Source: Candidatus Scalindua japonica (GTDB lineage Bacteria; Planctomycetota; Brocadiia; Brocadiales; Scalinduaceae). Taken from it: a DNA stretch of 51,433 bases. The notes under the pieces were generated by a model. It was not told the origin of the DNA. It saw only the letters and a list, made by a program, of their open reading frames with translations, and ran no database searches. The stretch is from the NCBI RefSeq assembly GCF_002443295.1, contig NZ_BAOS01000025.1, positions 1 to 51,433 of the forward strand, in the 5' to 3' direction. Positions 1-10,600 of the stretch are shown here, piece by piece. The position numbers and the translations under genes are program-made. Positions within the stretch are counted from its first letter, which is position 1; each line of letters opens with the position of its first letter.

Positions 1-1029
1 CCCATCAGACAAAAACAGTAAAGATCGAAAAACTCTTGGATTATGTTTAGAAGGATACTGCTCTAAACCCATATAAACGGCATCCCAGCAATTTGAGAAA
101 TCGCTATATATTTCCTCTGATGCAAAATTAGTAATTGCGTCTTTCGCCACATTTTTGCTAGTCACAAATGACTGTAGAATTGATGGTTGAGCATCAGGTC
201 TGTGAAACTCTATTGCACCTATTTGATGAGTTTCCTTGAGACTATCTATCAGGGATTTTACCCCCACAATCATAGTTTCAATACCATGATGGTTCTTTTT
301 CATTGACGAAGAGAAATCTAAGACCAGCATAACTTGCAGTTGAAAATCATCCTGAGAAGAAAGAAAAGCACGGCTTTCTGAATAGTCAATCTCTTTTCCA
401 TTTTCCCATATTTTCAAGGAGTTCAAATCAAGCTCCTGTGGATTAATAATTATGGCATGATTATATTGATCTCGTAGAGAAAAAATATATTGAACATTGC
501 TGGGAGTCTGGTGTGCTCTATAAATATTCTTAAATACGATCTTATCAAATTGATATTCAATCGCCACTGGTGATACTTCATCAGAGAGTTCACTATTCTG
601 AGCATCTTAAACTTTAATAGTATATTCCTGACCACCCGGAAGAAGGTCTTTTGTTAGCTTCCATTTAAATTCACCAGGACTTACATCATCATTTCTAAAT
701 TGGTAATAATCTGCAATATTTTCAACTACACAACCATTCGAAAGAAGATAAATGTTAACAAAATCAAATATGCCCATAGACGCATTCCAACTTATAGTAA
801 CTTCACTTCCAATCTCAAGTGAGGTATTCGCTGAAGGATTATTAATGGTTATAGCGTCTTCTCCTCTTTCCGCCAATAAGGTAATAGTTTTATCTCCTCC
901 ATTTGATTTAATATTGATTGCACCTTTGTGACTACCGATGGATAGCTTGGTCCTGTCTATTCTTATAGAGCAGACGCATAAACTAACTTGAATGTCGGTA
1001 AAGTATCCAATTATTTTGTCACTGTTTCT
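1..1029 (-). pseudogene. VWA-domain protein, interrupted by an in-frame stop and truncated
   Basis: The minus-strand frame is open from about 1029 to the left edge except for one TAA at 607-609. Upstream of that stop lies a beta-sandwich-like segment (SNGGDKTITLLAERG, then an Ig-like stretch with VTISW). Downstream the same frame continues DAQNSELSDEV, then VMLVLDFSSSM, which is the DxSxS metal-binding (MIDAS) motif of a von Willebrand A domain, and VFRSLLFLSDG at the edge. The two halves make a natural extracellular adhesion-type protein if the stop was once a Gln codon (CAA). No good start codon is visible, and the 5' end overlaps the end of the PEP-CTERM gene by a few bases, so the N-terminus seems lost. 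The C-terminus lies outside the window. The VWA call is firm; the pseudogene call is strong but rests on one base. Confidence 0.8.
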
Positions 1030-1780
1030 TTATCAACTGTCTTCTTTTCCATCTACGTCTTACTTCTGCACCTGAGAGTCCTGCCAGACCAATCCCTAAT
1101 AATGCAATGGTTGTGGGTTCTGGTACAGGGTCTGCAGTGGAAGCGATGAACACGTTGTCTAGTCCGAATATTTCTCCGTTTGTTCCTGGCAGTGTATCCC
1201 TGAGGCTAAATCCAATAGTCGTAAAGGATGCCATAGAGTCAACGATACCGAAGAAACCGATCTCATCGGGCGGTAGAAAAGAGTCATCGAATTGTACGGT
1301 TTCTCCATTGACAATTATATCTAATTGGTCATCACCAACCGGCGATTCCCACGTGCCTGCGAATCCGACAATCGGTGTATCGAATTCAAACCTGAGTTCA
1401 TATACACCAATGAAAAATGGTTGTATTGCCAAATTTCCTATGAATGCATTTGTCCCGTTGCTAAAATCGAATATGTTACTGATACCTGTTAAAAATACTG
1501 GATCGATGGTTGGCCCCGGGTCTTCCCTGTCCACAAATATATTGAATGAGCCAATATCAGTCAGGCCGGCTGAAAAGTTGCCAACAGGTGAGGATGAAAA
1601 GTCTTCCTGCGTTACGTTAGCAAGCCCAATTGCGTTGTTCCAGTCGGTAAAATTTGTATAGCCTACCGGACTAGCATAAGCCTGAGACATCATCAGTGTC
1701 TTTACTAGCAAAATAAATATTACGCTCACACTGAATGATTTAATTACAGAAAACGATTCAAATATTTTAGTTTGTTTCAT
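1019..1780 (-). CDS. PEP-CTERM sorting domain-containing protein
   Basis: This 253-residue protein has an N-terminal signal peptide (hydrophobic residues about 14-33, cleavage near AYAS). Its C-terminus carries a PEP-CTERM tripartite signal: VPEPTT, a hydrophobic helix (IALLGIGLAGLSG) and a basic cluster (RRRWKRR). Such proteins are exported, processed by an exosortase and end up at the cell surface or in the extracellular matrix. The body (FTDWNNAIG, FEFDTPIVGFAGTWE, PPDEIGFFGI) resembles the beta-sandwich ectodomains common among PEP-CTERM proteins; no catalytic motif is seen. The ATG at 1778-1780 follows a weak purine-rich site (GGAAGAAAGGG). No exosortase gene lies in the window. The following gene on the same strand is the broken VWA protein. 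Confidence 0.85.
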   Translation of the reverse strand: MKQTKIFESFSVIKSFSVSVIFILLVKTLMMSQAYASPVGYTNFTDWNNAIGLANVTQEDFSSSPVGNFSAGLTDIGSFNIFVDREDPGPTIDPVFLTGISNIFDFSNGTNAFIGNLAIQPFFIGVYELRFEFDTPIVGFAGTWESPVGDDQLDIIVNGETVQFDDSFLPPDEIGFFGIVDSMASFTTIGFSLRDTLPGTNGEIFGLDNVFIASTADPVPEPTTIALLGIGLAGLSGAEVRRRWKRRQLIKKQ

Positions 1781-2529
1781 AATATAGACCCTTTCTTCCC
1801 CGAGTAATTGCTGAGGACTCTAAAATTACGCTCCCATTACGCCGTTCACCCAAGCCGCCTGTGGTGTAGGCTGGATAATTAATACTTATGAAACTACAAA
1901 TCTTAGTCCATTTTACGTCACCTTCATCTCCACCTGATGCGATATCCCCTGCCCCCTTTCTAATATTTGAAGAAATAAGCCTATAACCCCAATCATTGCG
2001 CACTCCAACTATTATAGGTTACCCATTTCCAAAAGGATACTTATCATATGACTATTAGTGCTTTTTCTATACTCATAAAAATTGAACATTTGTATTATTG
2101 AAAATCAGGGAATAAATGCGGATCTGTAATGGTAAAAGTGTCTTTTCTCATTAAAAAATACTCCTTTAACATTAAAATATGGGTAATTACTTCTTTTGCT
2201 AAAAGGTAATGCGGGAGTAAAACATTTATTTTTCTAAATGTCAATAATAAAACACTAATCAAGTGGTATTTTATATGTAGCGTGAGTATGGAAGAGAACA
2301 AAAAAGGAGCATGGTAATTTGATTACCACACCCCTTAAAGAATTGGTCACAAAATGGTCACAACTTTAAGGATTTTATCACCTTGCACTGTAGATATTCG
2401 GTAAGCCCATCATTTTTAGCTTCATAAGATATTTCCCTGCCCCTTCAAATAAGCCCAATCTAATTAATTTTTTTTATATATGCAAAAAATCATCTTGACA
2501 TTCACCTCTTTTTCGGTGATACTGCATGT
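1781..2529. other. Gene-poor stretch between the PEP-CTERM gene and the adenine methylase
   Basis: I see no convincing gene here. Two short minus-strand frames (1767-2003 and 2095-2301) lack recognisable motifs and good ribosome sites. The region probably holds the PEP-CTERM promoter and leader. It also holds a segment at 2301-2366 that recurs near 43.3 kb. Confidence 0.5.
2301..2366. repeat. Island-boundary repeat, left copy (shared with 43277-43345)
   Basis: An A-rich run, the palindrome GGTAATTTGATTACC (2313-2327), a C-rich spacer and TGGTCACAAAATGGTCACAA follow each other in the same order as at 43277-43345, where they lie just outside a tRNA-derived attachment repeat. The palindrome plus A/T run looks like an intrinsic terminator. 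I infer that this is the trace of the end of an integrated element; no integrase gene remains. Confidence 0.6.
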
Positions 2530-3201
2530 ATGAACTACCCAGGCGGAAAAGGTGGAGTATATCATAAGCTTATTAATCTAATGCCTCCCCATGAAATATA
2601 CATAGAAGCGCATTTAGGTGGTGGAGCAGTAATGCGTCATAAGTATCCAGCAAAGCGTAATATTGGCATAGAGATTGACTCTGAAGTAATACAAATGTGG
2701 AATGATAAGAAAGCAATAGATTTTGAACTGATCCATGATGATGCAATTAATTTTCTAAGAAGCTATGAGTTCACAGGTAAGGAATTGGTATATTGTGACC
2801 CTCCGTATCTTCGAGAGACAAGAAAGACATATGCTCGGATATATAAATATGAATACACCCTGGAACAACACATCAAACTTTTAGAAGTGATAAAATCCCT
2901 GCCATGCATGGTAATGATATCCGGTTACGAATCAAAATTATATACAGTATCTTTAACGGAGTGGCATAGTCATTCTTATAAAGCAGGTTGCCATCATGGG
3001 GTAGCGACTGAATGGGTATGGATGAACTATCCTCCACCGGTAGAACTACACGACTATCGTCATTTGGGCAACGGCTTTCGAGAACGTGAACGAATAAGGA
3101 AGAAGTCGAACCGATGGGTTGCCAAACTTAAATCAATGCCTGTTTTGGAACGTCAGGCTTTACTCTCAGCCATACATGCCACCAGGGAACAAAACGAATA
3201 A
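2530..3201 (+). CDS. DNA adenine methylase (class D12, Dam-like)
   Basis: This 223-aa protein starts MNYPGGKGGVYHKL, the AdoMet-binding motif region of D12 N6-adenine methyltransferases. It continues with HLGGGAVMRHK (the FxGGG-like motif I, residues about 28-38) and the catalytic CDPPYLRET (DPPY motif, about residues 89-97). It would methylate adenine in a specific DNA site. No cognate endonuclease lies beside it, so it looks like an orphan, phage- or island-type methylase. The ATG at 2530 is the first possible start; the ribosome site is weak. It sits between the boundary repeat and IS66 debris, so transfer with a mobile element is likely. Length is slightly short for the family but the motifs are complete. 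Confidence 0.85.
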   Translation: MNYPGGKGGVYHKLINLMPPHEIYIEAHLGGGAVMRHKYPAKRNIGIEIDSEVIQMWNDKKAIDFELIHDDAINFLRSYEFTGKELVYCDPPYLRETRKTYARIYKYEYTLEQHIKLLEVIKSLPCMVMISGYESKLYTVSLTEWHSHSYKAGCHHGVATEWVWMNYPPPVELHDYRHLGNGFRERERIRKKSNRWVAKLKSMPVLERQALLSAIHATREQNE

Positions 3202-3240
3202 TTATTATTTTACTTTTAAGGTGATGTAACGTTTCTTAAA

Positions 3241-4254
3241 GTGCTGCCTTTTTTTAATAACAAATATTCAATGTTAGAAATAAATACTGTATCTCAACCC
3301 GCTCTCTCGCATCCGCATGCAGGCGGTGATTGGCATATGTGTCAGTCCCAAAGGGAATTCAATATCCTTTCAAATGAAAAATCTTACTGGAAAGCCCAGT
3401 TTGAAAGGAGTAAAAAGAAAAATGCAGAATTAATCAAAGAAAATGAAATCCTTAAAGCCAAGTTGGCTTTAAGAGAGAAACAGCTTTTCGGCAGAAAGGG
3501 AGAAAAAGGAAATAAAAACGGTCCCGAGAAGGGTGATAAAAAAGGCAAGCGAGGGCAAAGGAAAGGAACAAAAGGACATGGCAGGCGAAGCCACAAAGGC
3601 TTACCGGTTGTAGAAAAAGAATATGATTTAGCTGAAGATGAAAAGTATTGTAAAAAATGCGGACTTTCCTTCAATGAATTTCCCGGTACAGAAGATTCCG
3701 AAGAGGTGGAATATGAAGTTCTAATTTATCGTAAAGTACATAAAAGAAGAAGATACACTCCTACATGCAGTTGTAACTGCAACCCTGGTATTATTACAGC
3801 AAAAGGGCCGGATAAGCTTATATCGGGAGGTGGCTACGCAATATCTTTTTGGATAAAAGTGTTTTTGGATAAATATCGTTGGCAGACGCCAACTAATAGA
3901 TTGAGAGAGGAGTTGGAGAAGTTCCAATTATTTGTCTCACAGGGGTCCATTACCGGAGGGTTTCAATTTATTTCCGGTTTGCTAAAACCCATTGAAGATG
4001 AAATTATTAATAAAAACAAAACAGAGACCCATTGGCATTGCGATGAGACCCGTTGGATGGTATTTGTTAATATGCCAGAGAAGAAAAATCATAAATGGTA
4101 TCTTTGGATATATCAATCGGCAACTACTGTTGTTTTTTTACTTGTGCCTTCCCGTGGGGCAAAAGTCCCAATACCACTTCCCAAAATCAATAGAGATATT
4201 TATGATAAGAAACAAAACAGGGATGAACCATCACATATTTACCTTCATACTTAG
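3241..4254 (+). pseudogene. IS66-family transposase, C-terminally truncated
   Basis: The open frame encodes 337 residues. It has a coiled-coil N-terminus, a very basic linker (GKRGQRKGTKGHGRRSHKG), a zinc-binding-like segment (CKKCG, then CSCNC), and the start of the IS66 catalytic domain with WHCDETRWMVF (first catalytic Asp) followed by KWYLWIY. Family members are usually about 450-520 aa, with the second Asp and the Glu further on. Here the frame runs into unrelated residues after SRGAKVP (about 4170) and stops, so the catalytic core is lost. The start at 3241 is GTG; an ATG at 3337 is an alternative. Nothing resembling the missing C-terminus is seen to the right of the neighbouring IS. 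Confidence 0.8.
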
Positions 4255-4360
4255 ACGCAAATGGATAGAGCGTATTATTAGGCACTAATCATTCTGTAAA
4301 TATTTCCTCCATTAAACACCGATTTTCACAGGCTCTGAAATAATCACAATATTCCCCTAA

Positions 4361-6140
4361 TCAAGCAGTCCAAATAATTTCTATAGTTTTTCCATTAAGC
4401 CATGGCACGTGAAAAGGCGATTGTAATTTTTCTACCCCAAGCAGCACAGGAGTGTGACTTCTTTTTCTTATTTTGATCAAAAACTTATTGCCATCATAGA
4501 CTACCCTGCCGGGCACATCAATTTGCCATCATAGACTACCCTGCCGGGCACATCAATAAATTTCTTAAAGATTGTAGGTGCAAGATTATTTTCAAATCTT
4601 CGTAAATCATTTGCTAACCTGTGATAGAATGTATCTGCTATCATTGACCATAAAATATCAAAATGTATCCGAATCATCAGTGGTGAAGAGAGGGCGTTAA
4701 GATTGAAAAACGCCACTAACTCTGCAAGCTTGTTTTCTATCCTCCAACGTTTCGCATACACCTCCAAAATACTTTGAAGGGGCAATTCCGTATTGTTTGT
4801 CACAATAAAAGTAGGCTCGCTGCGGCCATGATCTTTTACTATTATTTGACGAAATGAGCTTTTGCAATCCTTTAACCTGAGCTGGCTCTCATAAACTGAT
4901 ACTCTTTTATATTTTCGCTTTGGAATAGGCACGTAAATCTTTTTCCAAACCCCTCTGGGCAACTCCCTGGTTTCTTTTATCAATCTGGCATAACGTTTCC
5001 GCAGGGTTACAAACTTCACCTTCCTCTGTGTCAGATCATCGAGTATCCTATATGTTGTAAATTTACAATCGAAAACCAGTGTTTCCGCAACATTCTCTTT
5101 TATGCTTTTCCAGTACTCTACAAATTTATTAATCTCATTGGCCTCTTCCCTGCGTAATACATCTGCCCTCGTATACACAATGGCATTGCTAATACCATCA
5201 GAAGCAAAAATTGTATTAGCCCCTTTCATCGTTTTGCCTTTCGCTCCGCACCAAACCTTTTCCATTTCTGATTCATCTCCATGATGTGGGATTGAGTGAA
5301 AATCCAGATTAATGAACCCGTTTCCATAAAAGGCAGGATACTTTTTATGAAAAAGCGATACGACTTTTTGTTGTAAGTCCATTAACTGTTGTTCAGAACA
5401 ACGACAAGAGTAGGTACACATATACGTAGGTTTCGGGAGGATGTTTAACCCGGCAAAAACCCCTAACCCCGGTTCTTTATCATAAGAGCCAATATGGCTG
5501 AGCCGTTTGCCGCCTATTAATTTGAGAAGTAACATTGATAAACAGGCTTGAGTTGCTCCAATATCGCTTGATTCGGGTAGTTTACACTCTTTTATTAAAT
5601 CCAGTATGCCGGATTCTAAAATATAGGGGATAAAAAAGAATACCCCCACACTGGGACAGTCAACATGGAATTTCTCAAGCTCAGTAAAATTTAACTCTTG
5701 CGTGCGTTCCGCTATGATCTTTCCATCACGAGTCTTTCCGAGCTCCTTGTTCGTTCTACGCTTTAACTTGCCAAAGCCGGCTTGTTTTAAAATACGCTCT
5801 ACTGTGCTTACTGACAAATCAATGCCATCTTGTGTTAAACGGAATTGAATATCAGGGGTTGAAAGCCTTTGTTTTCTATAGGCAATGATTTTTTTCTGCA
5901 CGTCAGAGGGAGTTCGTTTGTGCTGTGGTCCTTTTTGCACAACCGGAAAAAGTTCTATTTTTCTCGCTTTTGCATCTCTTAGCAAAGCGTAGATCGTGCT
6001 GCGTTTGTAATGATATTTTTTTTGCAACCATTTCAACTGATTGCTTTTCAAGGACAATAGCACGTATGGCATCGTACTGTTTCTGTCGTTGTGAAAGGAG
6101 GGTTTTTAAAATATTCTACAAGGTCAAGGCATTCTTTCAT
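4361..6140 (-). pseudogene. IS1634/IS4-like DDE transposase, frameshifted
   Basis: The main open frame (4501-6072) carries a helix-turn-helix region (YHYKRSTIYALLRDAKARK) and the DDE core: NLDFHSIPHH, LVFDCKFTTYRIL and YAKRWRIENKLAELVAFFNL. Both ends are out of frame. At the 5' end, the natural beginning (ATG at 6140, MKECLDLVEYFKNPPF) is in another frame; reaching the core needs shifts near 6081 and at an A8 run near 6016-6023. At the 3' end, a 35-bp tandem duplication shifts the frame, so the true tail (NKFLIKIRKRSHTPVLLG through IEIIWTA and stop at 4361-4363) is replaced by LMCPAG. This copy is probably inactive. Some shifts could be sequencing errors, but the 35-bp duplication is unambiguous. 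Confidence 0.8.
4488..4557. repeat. 35-bp tandem duplication inside the transposase gene
   Basis: Two perfect adjacent copies (4488-4522 and 4523-4557) each contain CATAGACTACCCTGCCGGGC. Because 35 is not a multiple of three, the second copy throws the transposase C-terminus out of frame. Confidence 0.95.
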
Positions 6141-6542
6141 TAGGGCCCAATTATGATTAATAAATACTGTAAATAATAGCAATAGACAACTGTCCGTACT
6201 GCTACAATAGCTTAAATACAGGCTATTTGGTGTATGCTATTGCCGAAAAGAATAAATTCTATCATATTTATAATAATCAGTATATATATTTATTCATCAA
6301 ATTACAACCCTAATTTTTACAAAATACGTCTGGTGGTCGGAGATAAAAAAAAAGAGGCGAAGGCCGAATAAAGATTTATTGCAATAGGGCGAAAGTCCTG
6401 TTTTACAAAGGCCACACAGTGTTACACTAAAATCAACATGCAAAAAAATAAGCAAAGGGGTAGAAAATATACAGAGTTGGAAACAGAAAAATTTTGGGGA
6501 TTATTATGATTATTTCAGAGACTGTGAAAATCGGTGTTAAAA

Positions 6543-6956
6543 GAGTGTTTTGGGGTATGGGTTCACCGAACATTTACTTAATATCATACTTAACTCTAAT
6601 AATGCACAGTTTTTACAGAGATATAGCCTCACTTTCCTAATAAACTCACGCTAGCATAAGCGTAGTAGCTCGCTCCAGCCATAGATTATTTTAATGATTA
6701 AAGGGACGTTTGTAAAGACTGATAAGGTGTCTACTTTAGAAATTAAGGAAAAAAGGATGATTCTTGGTGAAGGAAAAGTTAAAATAATCAATGAATTAAT
6801 ATGTAATTATGTAATATTAAGAACGACATGCTGTCAAGAGGAGATTTGACCCCTTTTTTTCAAAGATCAAAATAGTTGATAGCATTGGTATTAATAGCTA
6901 TAGTAGGGTGAGTAGAGTCATTAAATTTTCAAACATTTTTGAAGGAGGTGGCTATT
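6543..6956. other. Intergenic stretch upstream of the charged-repeat gene
   Basis: This presumably contains the promoter of the gene at 6957. A plus-strand frame of 51 codons at 6694-6849 (MIKGTFVKTDKVSTLEIKEK...) is open, but has no recognisable family and no clear ribosome site, so I do not call it. A weak inverted repeat GTCAA/TTGAC followed by C4T7 around 6833-6860 could be a terminator. Confidence 0.35.
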
Positions 6957-7529
6957 ATGTATAAGCTTATGAGTTGTTGGGTTTTTGTCTTAATTGTTAG
7001 TTTGTTTTTTGTTAGTCCACTAGGTTTTTCTCAAGAAGCAGAATCTAAACTACCTGGCTGGAACAAGTTAACAGAAGAAGAAAAAGCCGAGAAGAGAGAA
7101 GCGAGAAAAGAGGCAAGGCAGGAATTAAAAGAAAAATGGGAAAGCTTGACGGACGAAGAAAAAGCAGCGAAGAAAGAAGCGAGAAAAGAGGTAAGGCAGG
7201 AATTAAAAGAAAAATGGGAAAGCTTGTCAGACGAAGACAAAGCGGCGAAGAAAGAAGCAAGAAAAGAGGTAAAACAGGAATTAAAAGAAAAATGGGAAAG
7301 CTTGTCAGACGAAGACAAAGCGGCGAAGAAAGACGCGAGAAAAGGGGTAAGGCAGGAATTAAAAGAAAAATGGGACAGCTTGACAGACGAGGAGAAAGCG
7401 GCGAAGAAAGACGCGAGGAAAGAACACCTCAATGCTGAACAAAAAGCAAGAATGGCTAAATGGGAAGCAGAGCGCGATAGAAAAAGGGCTGAATGGGCAG
7501 CAAAACGAGAAGCAAGAGAGGCTAAATAA
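6957..7529 (+). CDS. Secreted highly charged repeat protein
   Basis: This 190-aa protein starts at the ATG at 6957, chosen because AAGGAGG lies directly upstream. It has a clear signal peptide (MYKLMSCWVFVLIVSLFFVS, cleavage after about GFSQ). The mature part is built almost entirely of Lys, Glu, Arg, Asp, Ala and Trp. It contains four copies of a 26-residue unit of the type ARKEVRQELKEKWESLSDED, then a partly related tail (KARMAKWEAERDRKRAEW). It is predicted to be a long helix or coiled coil in the periplasm or outside. Similar Lys/Glu-rich exported proteins exist in planctomycetes and proteobacteria, but I know no assigned function. It converges on the Tc locus, with a hairpin between them. 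Confidence 0.85.
   Translation: MYKLMSCWVFVLIVSLFFVSPLGFSQEAESKLPGWNKLTEEEKAEKREARKEARQELKEKWESLTDEEKAAKKEARKEVRQELKEKWESLSDEDKAAKKEARKEVKQELKEKWESLSDEDKAAKKDARKGVRQELKEKWDSLTDEEKAAKKDARKEHLNAEQKARMAKWEAERDRKRAEWAAKREAREAK
7101..7412 (+). repeat. Four in-frame 78-bp tandem repeats
   Basis: Each unit starts at the ARKE codons (7101, 7179, 7257, 7335) and keeps the reading frame. Copies are highly similar at DNA level (GGAATTAAAAGAAAAATGGG occurs in each), which suggests recent expansion or homogenisation. Confidence 0.9.
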
Positions 7530-7568
7530 AGAAGAGTAAATAATCTTAAATTATTGTATTCATATAAA

Positions 7569-7600
7569 CGAGTGTCGCCATAATTGTAAGGTGGCACTCG
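7569..7600. terminator. Hairpin between convergent genes
   Basis: CGAGTGTCGCCA and AGGTGGCACTCG form an imperfect inverted repeat with a short loop, lying 40 bp after the charged-repeat gene and 92 bp before the end of tcA on the other strand. It fits a shared terminator, although no strong T run follows. Confidence 0.55.
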
Positions 7601-7691
7601 TTCATCACTCCACCATAATCAATGATCATGATAATGTGTCTCAGGATATCTTAAACATTATAAACCTTGACGAAAGTTACACGCAACAAGC

Positions 7692-10600
7692 TTACAATGG
7701 ATACTCAGTCTTAGCTGAATATTGAATCACCAACATTAAATCTTTTAACCAACGCAATGTGATTTTCTTTTGATTTTCGACTGTTGTGGCACCAGCAAAT
7801 GCAGCATTGTAAGTGGATGAATTTTCCTCGGTTCGAATGCGAATCTGCCATGTGCCAAAAGGCGTTTTGGAATCAATTGGGAAATTCGTGCCTGAAACGG
7901 TTTGTGTGTTTTTATTGATCCTCAGAAGCCCACTATCCAAATCTGCTTTGACTTTATAAGTCGTATTAGTGCCGCGTGGTTTAAAACTGATTTCAAGTGG
8001 TAATTTCCCTGGCTGCTCCCCACGTGAGGCAATGATCACTCGCTGAAGTTTATGGTCCTTTTCATTGGGAGGCAACAGGACAGGCAACAATTCCAACTTC
8101 ATATGATAAGGCGGAATGGTATTACCAGGCGCAAAACCATATTGGCTTTGATCTGCCAGAAAAACAGGATTGTGAAAATGATACCAATCATCTGGAAATC
8201 TATTATGCACGCTAAAAAAGGATTGGCTTTCAATTTCCACCTCACTGTATTGCCGCTGGGTAGCCACCTCCGTTTTGATTTCCCCCATGGCTCTTAATGT
8301 CTGTTCACGATACTGAGGATGCTCCAGGGATGTGTAATTAATTGTCATCACTACATCAACCAGAGTATCAAAATCAAACCGATTGGCACCCTTCGGTAAC
8401 TCCAGTGTCCATTGCGATTCAACCCCACTCGTTTCAAATGGCAATAACATATTATCTTTTAAATCGACTTCAAAAAGGCCCGTACCATCATTGGTAATGG
8501 TCACACTAATGGCCTCCGGTGCGCGAATTACAGTCTTGAGATCCGCAAAGGGCGGCCCAACCATAATTTTTGAAATCCCTGAATTGCGCAGTGTGGCATG
8601 AATTCCCTCTCGCGGCGGAATCAGAGCAATAAAACTCAAACTCACATTTTTGATCATGCGCATATAATGACCCGGAAAATCACGATCAAACCAGGCCATT
8701 AAGGTTGTGAAATCCATGACTCCTCGCTCACGCAAATGTTGAAAGGCGACAGGGTCAATGGCCGCTAATGAAATTTGCTTAACCAGCTCGCGTTTTCTGG
8801 TTTCTGTCCGGAATTTATGCTGATCTAGTTTATTAATATCCAATAATAAATTGTCAGCGGCGAGCAAACCCTTCTTTTCCGTATCCCAATATTGATGTCC
8901 AATAATGTTCACGGCTTCCTGCCTTTCAAATGAAAGTACTTGCTGCGCCAAATGCGCAATGCTTAAGGCATAATTCAAATGCTCACGATAAATACGCCGA
9001 ATACTTCTTGCCATCCAACGGTAAAGTTCTTTGTTCGTAAATTTAGTCGATAAAAATTTAACCACATCATCGGCAAAGCGCTGATTCATACGTGCAATGT
9101 TAAGCTCTTTGTTCACAATGCGCTCGCGATCCAGACCAATTCTTCTTTGCTGAATGGCAATAGCCCTGTCCTTGCGCGCTAATGCACCCTGATGCGACCA
9201 TTCTGCACGACGCCGTTCATAGGCTGCAAATTGCGCAGATGCAGACGCCGCTGTACTGGCTGCCGCAGCTCCAGCAGAATAGGTTCCGCCGGCATTGGTG
9301 GATACAATGGCTGCTGCGGCAGCGGCTACATGCAATTCCGCGGCAAGTCCCATGAGATATAATGAGGCAATTTCAAATTCATTTAAGCCCCCTTGAATCA
9401 GTCCCAAAAAATAATCGATAGAAACTTCTGCTTTTTCACGTTGCAAATCTGCAAGTTCGGTTGTACTCTCTGCTTCTCGTACGCGCAATTCCTGCAATTT
9501 AATATTGGCATTGGCTGTTTTCTGATGCTGCTCAGCTTTCAGTAAACCATAAGCCTCTGCATCCTCTTTTTCCAGTGCCGTGAGTAGTTTGCTGTCCATT
9601 TGCTGTGCCACGGTAATGAAATATTTCGCACGCTCAATCACATAGCTATAGCGATAAATCGGAGGCGCTTCGTCCGGAATTAATTCCAAATCACCGCCAC
9701 CAGCTACTTGCGCCAAAGCAAGTTCTGGGCTGAGTATTGTGCCATAAGTCGGAAGCGTGCGCTTCATTCCTGCAAAATTCCGGCAAGTTCGAATTTTATC
9801 CAAATTTGATTCCGCGCGATAGCGCAATAATACCAGCATGGAATTAGGCGGAATACAAAACTTATAAGTTACCATTTCAGGAATCCATTCAACCACCATG
9901 TCATTTTCTTTCTTCACTTCCCAATCTTTGACTTCAGGAAAAAAATCATTTTCCGTGCGATAGCCATTTCGCGCAAAAATGTTACGCTCAATTCCCAAAT
10001 AAATTTCTCGGTTCGCTTCGCGTTCATTTGCAATATAGGAAAAGCTGTGTTTTGAATCATCATGCCGTCTGCGCCCATGATCTGAAAGCGTCCTGGCCAC
10101 AATTTTATTAATTTTGGATAAGAATTTTTCGGGTGTATCCGAGCGATACATCCAATCCTCGATTCTGCCAAGCGCCACGGGAATTTCTTCTTCCTTTGGA
10201 ACTTCATAGAGAGGATCCATGGCCTCGGTCAGACGCACTACCCATTTTTTATCATATTTTCTGACCAGGGCTTGTTCAACGGCTTCAAATTTAAGTGCAC
10301 ATTGATCGGCCCTGGCCGCATCATAACCCAATAAATCGAATACTAATTGATAGAGACCACGGGCCTGATTAATGGTTTCCATCGTATCTTGACCGAAAAG
10401 TTGATCTGCCCAATCCAAAACATTTTCAAGATAAGTGATCAACACATGTCTAAAATAAGCGCCCGGTCGAATGCCCGCCACCGCATGCGGATTAAATGGA
10501 TTACGCAGCCAGGAGTCAGAATCTCGCAGACTCACCGCATTACCTGTTTGTTGATTAAACCCGGCATAAATAAGCTTGTCACTGTCTTCAGCTTGAAAAG

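Larger units (their letters stand above)
4317..6537 (-). mobile_element. Insertion sequence with 40-bp terminal inverted repeats and 5-bp target duplication
   Basis: The left end (4317-4356) and right end (6498-6537, read on the minus strand) both start CACCGATTTTCACAG and match over 40 bp with about three mismatches. They are flanked by the direct repeat TTAAA (4312-4316 and 6538-6542), a 5-bp target-site duplication. Length is 2221 bp. The only gene is a DDE transposase on the minus strand. The AT-rich 5-bp duplication and the transposase architecture fit the IS1634/IS4-like group; the family call is from recognition, not a search. The segment 6141-6497 inside the element is non-coding, with small G/C-rich inverted repeats around 6352-6412. 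Confidence 0.85.

Noticed and set aside
1107..1661. Plus-strand frame of 184 codons opposite the PEP-CTERM gene
   Set aside because: The minus strand has a signal peptide and sorting signal; the plus frame has no recognisable features.
1767..2003. 78-codon minus-strand frame upstream of the PEP-CTERM gene
   Set aside because: It overlaps the PEP-CTERM start, has no ribosome site and no recognisable sequence pattern.
6340..6480. G/C-rich small inverted repeats (GGCGAAGGCC, AGGGCGAAAGTCCT) resembling a riboswitch
   Set aside because: I could not fold it into a known c-di-GMP or other riboswitch consensus, and it lies inside the IS between the transposase start and the right end.
7101..7412. 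CRISPR-like array in the charged-repeat gene
   Set aside because: Repeats are contiguous 78-bp coding units without spacers.
7031..7597. Long minus-strand frame opposite the charged-repeat gene
   Set aside because: It mirrors the repeats on the other strand (Ser/Phe/Leu-rich antisense of Lys/Glu codons) and has no start signal; a shadow of the real gene.
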